Below are positions 5,518 through 11,278 of a DNA stretch of 11,278 nucleotides, piece by piece. Location: assembly GCA_022705545.1 (NCBI GenBank), contig JAKJEG010000005.1, forward strand, positions 1 through 11,278, written 5' to 3'. The notes under the pieces are model-generated. The model was not told the origin of the DNA, ran no database searches, and was given only the letters and a program-made list of their open reading frames with translations. Source of the DNA: Patescibacteria group bacterium (lineage in GTDB: Bacteria > Patescibacteriota > Minisyncoccia > UBA6257). The translations under genes were made by a program, and so were the position numbers. Every line of letters starts with the position of its first letter. Position 1 is the stretch's first letter.

Positions 5518-6519
5518 TCACGATCTCGCCAATTTATTAATCACTGAGGCAATTTTTTTCGGATCATGCCTTAAAAGAGGGCTTTTTTTCAATAAGGGGA
5601 AGAAAATCACTTTTGGTTTTTGCCATTTTGACATTTTTTTCTGATGGTAGGAAACAAAATCAGATTTTTCTTCTTTATACAAATCAAGATATTTTTGACT
5701 GGGTTTTTCGGTATTAACAACAAAATAATCAATCACGTTTTTACCGAGATATTTTTCTATAATAGCATAAAAATCTTCAGCCGTAAAATTATTAGTTTCT
5801 CCATACTTCGTCATAATGTTACAAAAATAAACTTTTTTGGCTTTTGATTGCTTAATAGCTTCTTTAATGCCTTTCACCAAGAAGTTAGGAATAATACTGG
5901 TATACAAATCACCAGGACCAATAACGATGATATCAGCTGATTTAATAGCTTGAATTGCTTCAGGATTGGCTTTGGCTTCTGGAGAAAGAAAAACCCTTTG
6001 AATTTTTAATTCTGGATTGTGTTTTGGCACATCAATATTAGTTTCACCAATAACAAATTCGTTATTTTCCAATTTAGCCACTAATTGAGTATTGTCCAAA
6101 GAAACCGGGATAACTTCGCCTTTGATAGCCAAAATATTCCCTGCTTCTTTAATGGCTTGATTAAAATCATTAGTAATTTTCTCTAAAGCCGTAATAAAAA
6201 GATTACCAAAACTATGGCCTTTTAAAGAACTATTGCTGTCAAAACGATAGTTAAAAAGCTGAGCAAGAATTGGACTGCAGGAAGATAAAGCCACTAAAGC
6301 CCGACGAATATCGCCAGGCGGTAAAATACCAAATTCTTCCCGCAAAACCCCAGAAGAACCACCGTTATCAGCAGTGGAGACAATGGCGGTTAAATAATAA
6401 TCAGGGTAATCTCTTAAACCAGTCAAAACATTAAAAACCCCTGTTCCACCGCCAATAACCACAATTCTTTTTTGTTTTTTGGCTTTTGCTGATGACTTTG
6501 ATTGTTTTGTCTTGGCCAT
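5518..6519 (-). CDS. yvcK: YvcK/CofD-like protein, gluconeogenesis and cell-shape factor
   Basis: YvcK-family proteins bind UDP-sugars and, in Bacillus and Mycobacterium (CuvA), are needed for growth on gluconeogenic carbon sources and for normal cell-wall synthesis. This 333-residue protein shows the family signatures: GGGTG (23-27) at the first nucleotide-binding loop, TADNGGSSG (49-57), LPPGDIRRALVAL (66-78), GHSFGNL (101-107), GPGDLYTS (201-208) and NIMTKYGET (234-242). About 18 Lys/Ser-rich residues precede the domain, an extension of unknown role. The gene starts 12 bases after leuS and ends 12 bases before the sigma gene, so all three probably share a transcript. It is the only gene here that ends in TGA. 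The related CofD transferase was considered, but the NIMTxxGET motif and the absence of F420 genes favour YvcK. The usual partners rapZ (yvcJ) and whiA are not in the window. Confidence 0.92.
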   Translation of the reverse strand: MAKTKQSKSSAKAKKQKRIVVIGGGTGVFNVLTGLRDYPDYYLTAIVSTADNGGSSGVLREEFGILPPGDIRRALVALSSCSPILAQLFNYRFDSNSSLKGHSFGNLFITALEKITNDFNQAIKEAGNILAIKGEVIPVSLDNTQLVAKLENNEFVIGETNIDVPKHNPELKIQRVFLSPEAKANPEAIQAIKSADIIVIGPGDLYTSIIPNFLVKGIKEAIKQSKAKKVYFCNIMTKYGETNNFTAEDFYAIIEKYLGKNVIDYFVVNTEKPSQKYLDLYKEEKSDFVSYHQKKMSKWQKPKVIFFPLLKKSPLLRHDPKKIASVINKLARS

Positions 6520-6530
6520 AAATTTAAAGT

Positions 6531-9029
6531 TTAAAAAACAAAATTGATTATTTTATCAGGAACAAAAACTATTCTTTTGATTTTCTGATTAAGGTATTTT
6601 TTAATTAGAGGCAAAGATTGTTTTTCTACCTCTTTTTGGCTCAGTCCCTTTGTCACCTTTAAAGTGGCTCGAGTTTTACCATTAACCTGAACAACGATAA
6701 CAATTTGATTTTCTTTTAAAACATCGGGTTTGTAAGTTGGCCATTTAGTTTTTAATAATGGTTTTTTAAAGCCAAGATAACTAGAAGCCAATTCTTCACA
6801 AAGATGAGGAGCAAAAGGAGATAGAAGCAAAATTAAAGTTTCCAGATGTTTTTTATCAATTTTCTCTTTGGGAATTTCTTCTAAATGGTTTAAGTACTCC
6901 ATCAAAGTTGAAATCGCGGTATTGAAGCGAAAATGCTCAATGTCCTCGGTAACTTTTTTAATAGTTCTTTGCCTAGTGATTTCTAAATGATTGATTAACT
7001 CTTTTAATTTTTCTTGAGATTCTTTGGTCATTTTAATCTTCTCTGATTTTTTTTCTTTTTTAGCCAAAACAGAACCAGTAACCAAATCCCAAACTCGATT
7101 TAAAAATCGATAAACACCAATAACTCCATTAGTTTGCCAACTTTTGGCACTAGTTAAAGGACCTAAAAACATTTCATACATTCTTAAAGCATCAGCGCCG
7201 TATTTTTTTATCACCTCATCAGGGCTAACAACATTACCGCGAGATTTAGACATTTTTTCGCCATCTTCACCTAATATTGTACCCTGATTAATTAATTTAA
7301 AGAATGGTTCTTTACTGGAAACAATGCCTAAATCATATAAAAATTTATGCCAAAAACGAGCATATAAAAGATGTAAAACTGCGTGTTCTACTCCTCCAAT
7401 ATAAAGATTAACCGGCAGCCAGGTTTTTTGTTTTTTAAAATCAACCAAAAATTTTTTGTTTTTCGGGTCTAAATAACGAAGATAATACCAACAAGAACCA
7501 GCCCATTGAGGCATAGTGTTGGTTTCTCTTTTGGCTGGACCACCGCATTTTGGACATTGAATATTAACCCAAGAAGCAATATCAGCTAAAGGAGACTCGT
7601 TTTTGCCGGTTGGCTGGAATTTTTCCAAAGGAGGGAGTTTTAAAGGCAAATCTTTTTCTTTTAAAGGAACATTACCGCATTTTTCACACTTAATAATAGG
7701 AATTGGCTCTCCCCAATATCTTTGACGGGAAAAAATCCAATCTCGAAGTTTGTAATAAACAGCTTTTTTCCCGCCAACATAAAAAGCAATTTTTTCTTTG
7801 GCTTTTTTAGAAGGTAAACCATTAAAAGGACCAGAGTTAATCATAATGCCTTCGCCTTCATAAGGTTCGGGAATTTCTTTTAAATTTTTATCAGGAGAGA
7901 TAACTGGTTTAGTGGGCAAGTTAAATTTCTTAGCAAATTCAAAATCTCTTTTATCATGAGAAGGAACTGCCATCACAGCGCCGGTGCCATAATTCATTAA
8001 AACATAGTCCGAAACCCAAACCGGAATCTTTTGCCGGTTAGCAGGGTTAATCGCATAAATTCCCAAAAAAATACCGCTTTTTTCTTTATTTAATTGTCTT
8101 TCAAAATCAGAGTAGTTTAAAGCTTCATTAATATAACGTTCAACTTCTGTTTTTCTGTCTTGACTCACTAAAGTTTTTATCAAAGGATGCTCCGGAGCCA
8201 AAACTAAATAAGTTACTCCAAAAATTGTTTCTGGCCGAGTAGTAAACACTTTTAAATATTCATTTAGACCATCAATCTTAAATTCTATTTCTACTCCTTC
8301 AGAACGGCCAATCCAATTTCTTTGCATTAATTTCACTCTTTCTGGCCAATCAATGAAATTAAGATCGTCAAGCAGGCGATCAGCATAAGCGGTAATTTTC
8401 AGTAGCCACTGACGTAAATGTTTTCTTTGAACAGGGCTTTGACATCTTTCACACTTTCCTTCTTGAACTTCTTCATTTGATAAAACGGTTTTACAATTAT
8501 CACACCAATTAACCGGTACTTCTTCTTCATAGGCAAGTCCTTTTTCGTATAATTTTAAAAATATCCATTGAGTCCAACGATAATAATCAGGGTCAGTGGT
8601 ATTAATTTCTCGTTGCCAATCATAACTAAAACCTAATGAACGAAGCTGTTCGCGAAAACGATTGATATTCTTCGGAACAGTTTTCTGGGGAGGAATTTTT
8701 GTTTTGAGAGCGTAGTTTTCCGCTGGCAAGCCAAAAGCATCCCAGCCCATTGGGTGGAGTACTTCCCAGCCATTCATTCGATAATAGCGGCTCAAAATAT
8801 CCGAAGCGGTATAGCCTTCAACATGGCCAACATGAAGTCCTTCACCAGAAGGATAAGGAAACATATCCAAAATATAAAGATGCTTCTTCTTTGGATTATC
8901 TGAAGCATGAAAAATTTCGTAGTTATTTTTCGCCCACTCTTTTTGCCATTTTTTTTCAATTTGGGAAAAAGAGTATTTAGGCTGGCTGGTTATTTTAGTT
9001 TTTTTTGTTTTGATTTTTCTTTGAGGCAT
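6531..9029 (-). CDS. leuS: Leucyl-tRNA synthetase
   Basis: This class I synthetase charges tRNA-Leu. At 832 residues it is close to the usual bacterial length (860 in E. coli). The ATP-binding HIGH motif is HVGH (66-69) in YPSGEGLHVGHVEGY. The second signature, KMSKS, is at 592-596 in GEDGEKMSKSRGN. The CP1 editing domain is intact, with TTRPETIFG (263-271) and GTGAVMAVPSHDKRD (348-362). Cysteine pairs Cys176/Cys179 with Cys193/Cys196, and Cys448/Cys451 with Cys492/Cys495, look like zinc-binding sites. WIFSRQRYWGEPIP (431-444) and the tryptophan-rich catalytic core are typical. An anticodon-binding helical domain and a C-terminal domain with VVQVNGKTRATLKV complete it. The first 15 residues are basic and probably disordered. 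It follows thrS after 88 bases holding a 28-bp palindrome, and yvcK starts 11 bases downstream. Confidence 0.97.
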   Translation of the reverse strand: MPQRKIKTKKTKITSQPKYSFSQIEKKWQKEWAKNNYEIFHASDNPKKKHLYILDMFPYPSGEGLHVGHVEGYTASDILSRYYRMNGWEVLHPMGWDAFGLPAENYALKTKIPPQKTVPKNINRFREQLRSLGFSYDWQREINTTDPDYYRWTQWIFLKLYEKGLAYEEEVPVNWCDNCKTVLSNEEVQEGKCERCQSPVQRKHLRQWLLKITAYADRLLDDLNFIDWPERVKLMQRNWIGRSEGVEIEFKIDGLNEYLKVFTTRPETIFGVTYLVLAPEHPLIKTLVSQDRKTEVERYINEALNYSDFERQLNKEKSGIFLGIYAINPANRQKIPVWVSDYVLMNYGTGAVMAVPSHDKRDFEFAKKFNLPTKPVISPDKNLKEIPEPYEGEGIMINSGPFNGLPSKKAKEKIAFYVGGKKAVYYKLRDWIFSRQRYWGEPIPIIKCEKCGNVPLKEKDLPLKLPPLEKFQPTGKNESPLADIASWVNIQCPKCGGPAKRETNTMPQWAGSCWYYLRYLDPKNKKFLVDFKKQKTWLPVNLYIGGVEHAVLHLLYARFWHKFLYDLGIVSSKEPFFKLINQGTILGEDGEKMSKSRGNVVSPDEVIKKYGADALRMYEMFLGPLTSAKSWQTNGVIGVYRFLNRVWDLVTGSVLAKKEKKSEKIKMTKESQEKLKELINHLEITRQRTIKKVTEDIEHFRFNTAISTLMEYLNHLEEIPKEKIDKKHLETLILLLSPFAPHLCEELASSYLGFKKPLLKTKWPTYKPDVLKENQIVIVVQVNGKTRATLKVTKGLSQKEVEKQSLPLIKKYLNQKIKRIVFVPDKIINFVF

Positions 9030-9066
9030 TTTAGATTGAAAGGATTAAAAACTCAATGATTACTGA

Positions 9067-9094
9067 TTATTGATTAATAATTATTAATCAATAA
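9067..9094. repeat. 28-bp perfect palindrome between thrS and leuS
   Basis: The left half TTATTGATTAATAA (9067-9080) is followed without a spacer by its exact reverse complement (9081-9094). On the thrS transcript it could form a 12-bp stem with an AAUU loop, beginning 23 bases past the thrS stop codon. No T-run follows directly, so it is a poor terminator. It may be an operator, a processing or stability hairpin, or an accident of AT-rich sequence, although 28 uninterrupted bases is long for chance. Confidence 0.6.
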
Positions 9095-9117
9095 GGATAG
9101 CCATTACAAAAATAATT

Positions 9118-10887
9118 TTATTGCTCTTTTTTTAATTGATCAATCAATTCTTCTATGTTAAAAGTTCCTAAATCGCCTTTTTTTCTTTTTCTTAAAGCCA
9201 CAGTTTTAGTTTTTTCTTCCTTATCACCAACAATTAAAAGATAAGGTACTTTTTGCAATTCAGCTTCACGGATTCTTTTGGATAAAGTTTCTTTCTGATC
9301 GTTTAATTCTACCCGGAAATTATTGTTTTCCAAAATTTCTTTAATTTTTTGAGCGTATTGAATATTTTTCTCTAAAATTGGCAAAACTTCGATTTGAATT
9401 GGTGAAAGCCAAAAAGGAAATTCTCCGCCATAATGTTCAATCAAAATGCCCAAAAATCTTTCTAAACTTCCCAACAAAGCCCGATGAATCATTATTGGTC
9501 TTTGTTTTTGGCCTTTCTCGTCTAAATAAAACATCTCAAATTTTTGGGGCAAATTAAAATCAACTTGAATAGTGGTACATTGCCAAAAGCGATTTAAAGA
9601 ATCTTTAATTTTGATGTCTATCTTTGGACCGTAAAACGCTCCTCCTCCTTCATCAAGATGATAAGAAAGCTTCTTTTCTTTTAAGGAGTCCTTTAAGGCC
9701 TTTATGGCTTTATCCCAGATTTTTTTCTCGCCAATAAATTTTTCTGGTCGGGTTGATAGATAAATTTCATAATCATTAAAACCAAATTCTTTTAAAAGCT
9801 TTAAGCCTAAATTTAAAGTTCCTTTTATTTCTTCTTCTAATTGGTTTTCTCGACACCAGATATGGGCATCATCTTGAGTAAAACCTCGCACCCGAGTTAA
9901 GCCATGAAGAGTGCCAGAGCGCTCATAGCGATAAACTGTTCCTAATTCCGTATACCTTAAAGGCAAATCCCGATAACTATGAAGTTGGTTTTTATAAATT
10001 ATAATATGAAAAGGGCAATTCATTGGTTTTACCTGATAATCATCAGTTTCTTCCGGATCAATTTCTTTTAAATGAACTGGCGGGAACATTGACTCGCGGT
10101 AAAAATTACTATGACCAGAAGTTTCCCAGAGATGAAAACGGGCTAAGTGGGGAGTAGAAACCAATTGATAACCATTTTTAAGATACTCGTCCAAAATATA
10201 ATTTTCCACTATTCTCTTTAAGATTGCTCCTTTTGGCAGCCATAAAACTAAACCCGTTCCGACTTCTTCAGAAATCTCAAACAATTTTAACTGCGCCCCC
10301 AAAACCCGGTGGTCTCTCTTTTCAGCTTCTGCTAATTGATAAAGATATTGCTCTAATTCCTTTTCTGTTAAAAAAGCCAGCCCTTCTACCCGATCGAGCA
10401 TCGGATTTGTTTCCTTGCCTTGAAAATAAGCACCGCTCACCTTAACTAATTTAAAACTCAAAGGCGCTTCTTTGGTGTTTTTAATATGAGGGCCTCTGCA
10501 CAAATCAACAAATTCACCGGTTTGATATAAGCTTACTTCTTTGATTTTTTCTTTTTCCAAAGATTTTAAAATTTCCAGCTTATAAGGCTGATTAATTTTT
10601 TGGAAAAACTTTTTTGCTTCTTTAAGAGAAATCTTTGTCTTTTTAAAAGGCAGACCTTCTTGAATGATTTTTTTCATTGCCTCTTCAATTTTTGGCAAGT
10701 CCTCAGCATTGATTCTGATTCTCTTATTTTTATCAAGAATCTCAAAATCATAAAAAAAACCATTTTCGGTTTGAGGACCAATCCCAAAATTAACCTGATA
10801 ACCGTCATAAACTCTTAAGACTGCCAAAGCCATAATATGAGCTAAAGAATGACGAATCGTTTCCAAAGAGTATTTTTGTGTTTTCAT
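9118..10887 (-). CDS. thrS: Threonyl-tRNA synthetase without TGS domain
   Basis: This class II synthetase charges tRNA-Thr. The 589-residue protein starts directly at the editing domain (about 1-190), so the N-terminal TGS domain of about 60 residues found in E. coli ThrRS (642 residues) is absent. The editing-site residues are present: His13 and His17 in HSLAH, and Cys130 and His134 in DLCRGPH. The catalytic core carries the zinc ligands Cys291 (PMNCPF), His342 (DDAHIWC) and His468 (MIHRALLGS); their spacing of 51 and 126 equals that in E. coli. Motif 2 appears as TVYRYERSGTLHGLTRVRGF. The anticodon-binding domain covers about 495-589. The Met start fits, since only 26 bases lie between the predicted -10 region's likely start of transcription near 10931 and the rest of the short leader. 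It heads the long minus-strand gene series and is divergent from tRNA-Glu. Confidence 0.96.
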   Translation of the reverse strand: MKTQKYSLETIRHSLAHIMALAVLRVYDGYQVNFGIGPQTENGFFYDFEILDKNKRIRINAEDLPKIEEAMKKIIQEGLPFKKTKISLKEAKKFFQKINQPYKLEILKSLEKEKIKEVSLYQTGEFVDLCRGPHIKNTKEAPLSFKLVKVSGAYFQGKETNPMLDRVEGLAFLTEKELEQYLYQLAEAEKRDHRVLGAQLKLFEISEEVGTGLVLWLPKGAILKRIVENYILDEYLKNGYQLVSTPHLARFHLWETSGHSNFYRESMFPPVHLKEIDPEETDDYQVKPMNCPFHIIIYKNQLHSYRDLPLRYTELGTVYRYERSGTLHGLTRVRGFTQDDAHIWCRENQLEEEIKGTLNLGLKLLKEFGFNDYEIYLSTRPEKFIGEKKIWDKAIKALKDSLKEKKLSYHLDEGGGAFYGPKIDIKIKDSLNRFWQCTTIQVDFNLPQKFEMFYLDEKGQKQRPIMIHRALLGSLERFLGILIEHYGGEFPFWLSPIQIEVLPILEKNIQYAQKIKEILENNNFRVELNDQKETLSKRIREAELQKVPYLLIVGDKEEKTKTVALRKRKKGDLGTFNIEELIDQLKKEQ

Positions 10888-10903
10888 AGGAATTTAAAAT
10901 CAA

Positions 10904-10934
10904 AAAAGATAATTTTAAAAGCCAATTATCTTTT
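10904..10934 (-). promoter_or_regulatory. Hairpin plus T-run in the thrS leader
   Basis: A perfect 11-bp stem (AAAAGATAATT at 10904-10914 with its reverse complement at 10924-10934) closes a 9-base loop. On the minus strand it is followed by TTTTTTGATTTT and, 17 bases past the stem, the thrS ATG. The shape is that of a terminator or attenuator, but the stem is nearly all A-T and would be weak. The predicted start of transcription falls at its 5' arm, so it may not form fully in the mRNA. No T-box motifs were seen. Confidence 0.35.
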
Positions 10935-10936
10935 AT

Positions 10937-10965
10937 ACTATAAAATAAAATTCGAAAAAAAACAA
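10937..10965 (-). promoter_or_regulatory. thrS: Predicted thrS promoter
   Basis: On the minus strand, TTGTTT (10960-10965) lies 17 bases before TATAGT (10937-10942), each close to the sigma-70 consensus. Transcription would begin near 10930, giving a leader of about 45 bases. No other promoter of this quality was found between thrS and the genes downstream, so it may serve the thrS-leuS-yvcK-sigma series. Confidence 0.5.
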
Positions 10966-10992
10966 GGTTTTCTTGGGGAAAATTTTTGTCTC

Positions 10993-11021
10993 TTGTTTTT
11001 TCAGATAAAAATTGTTAATAT
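10993..11021 (+). promoter_or_regulatory. Predicted tRNA-Glu promoter
   Basis: On the plus strand, TTGTTT (10993-10998) lies 17 bases before TAATAT (11016-11021). Transcription would begin near 11028, only about seven bases before the mature 5' end of tRNA-Glu, a normal arrangement for a single tRNA gene. Its -35 box sits in one arm of an inverted repeat whose other arm holds the thrS -35 box. Confidence 0.5.
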
Positions 11022-11034
11022 TAAAAATATTTAG

Positions 11035-11111
11035 GGCGCCATCGTCTAGTTGGTCTAGGACACGGGGCCTTCAATCCCGCAACATGGGTTCAAATCCCAT
11101 TGGCGCCGCCA
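11035..11111 (+). tRNA. tRNA-Glu (anticodon UUC)
   Basis: All arms fold. The acceptor stem GGCGCCA/TGGCGCC is perfect. The D-arm is GTCTAGTTGGTCTAGGAC. The anticodon stem CGGGG/TCCCG ends in a G-U pair, with loop CCTTCAA placing TTC at 34-36. The T-arm is ATGGG-TTCAAAT-CCCAT. Discriminator G73 is at 11108 and CCA is encoded at 11109-11111, unlike in the tRNA-Gln gene of this window. The odd point is position 33, which is C (11069) where nearly all elongator tRNAs have U. Reading the anticodon as UCA by shifting the loop one base would restore U33 but breaks the stem, so Glu is preferred. The D-arm and TC at 8-9 also match bacterial tRNA-Glu. Confidence 0.92.
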
Positions 11112-11127
11112 GTCGTTGATGAACTGG

Positions 11128-11216
11128 TTAGGGTAAAGAGCTTAAGGGTTATAAAGCCAGTATGGTGAAAAAGGCAAGGTTTAGGGTAAAAATCCTTTTA
11201 ACTCTTAACCCTAAAA
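11128..11216. repeat. TTAGGGTAAA direct and inverted repeats after tRNA-Glu
   Basis: TTAGGGTAAA occurs twice in direct orientation (11128-11137 and 11181-11190). An inverted relative, CTCTTAACCCTAA (11202-11214), mirrors 11128-11140 with one mismatch. TTTAGGGT (11180-11187) can also pair exactly with ACCCTAAA (11208-11215). No coding region is visible from 11112 to the window end. There is no clear terminator T-run after the hairpin. The stretch may be the start of a larger repeat region or a degenerate terminator for tRNA-Glu. Confidence 0.5.
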
Positions 11217-11278
11217 CAGGACAGGCTTCATTACCTTTTAACCATAGACCATACCCATTTTATTTTGATTATTAGTTA

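Noticed and set aside
5518..5520. UGA recoded to glycine, as in Gracilibacteria and SR1
   Set aside because: yvcK ends naturally at this TGA at the expected length and an RF2 is encoded.
10849..11034. Plus-strand open frame of 61 residues running up to tRNA-Glu
   Set aside because: It overlaps the thrS start and the divergent promoter region, is low-complexity and Lys/Phe-rich, and matches no family.
11063..11079. tRNA-Sec or UGA suppressor (anticodon UCA)
   Set aside because: Shifting the loop by one base restores U33 but breaks the anticodon stem, and the body matches tRNA-Glu.
11128..11216. Telomere-like TTAGGG array or CRISPR
   Set aside because: Units are few, unevenly spaced and in both orientations, without regular spacers; no cas gene is in the window.

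Overview
The window looks like the compact, AT-rich chromosome of a small-genome bacterium, most probably a member of the Patescibacteria (Candidate Phyla Radiation, Parcubacteria-like). This is an inference. It rests on tight gene packing, strong A+T bias, a threonyl-tRNA synthetase without its TGS domain, a release factor 2 without domain 1, and no recognisable Shine-Dalgarno sequence before any of the ten genes. The standard bacterial code fits: nine genes end in TAA, yvcK ends in TGA, and a UGA-reading release factor is encoded.

Layout from right to left, which is the direction of transcription for every protein gene. On the + strand at the right edge lie tRNA-Glu(UUC) and a tail of imperfect TTAGGGTAAA repeats. 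A 147-base divergent promoter region follows, with matching promoters facing outwards. The long minus-strand series is then thrS, leuS, yvcK, an ECF-like sigma factor, a repeat-filled gap, prfB, ftsE, ftsX and tRNA-Gln(UUG), closed by an intrinsic terminator. It combines translation (two aminoacyl-tRNA synthetases, RF2, two tRNAs), central metabolism and envelope control (YvcK), transcription control (sigma factor) and cell-wall or division signalling (FtsE/FtsX).

Downstream is a separate unit with its own near-consensus promoter (TTGACA, 17 bases, TAAAAT) and a structured leader. It encodes an SCP2-type thiolase, a DUF35 zinc-ribbon/OB-fold protein and an acyl carrier protein, and ends at a perfect 14-bp terminator hairpin. 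Thiolase plus DUF35 is the pairing known from the archaeal thiolase/HMG-CoA synthase complex. Adding an acyl carrier protein in the same transcript suggests carbon-carbon bond chemistry on a carrier-bound acyl chain. The ACP has an altered DSL motif (TSI), and the thiolase has GHA where GHP is usual. This cassette is the best candidate for an unusual system here.

The non-coding gaps hold structured DNA: a REP-like hairpin element between the sigma gene and prfB with partial copies elsewhere, an 18-bp palindrome, a 28-bp perfect palindrome between thrS and leuS, and an inverted repeat whose arms carry the two divergent -35 boxes.
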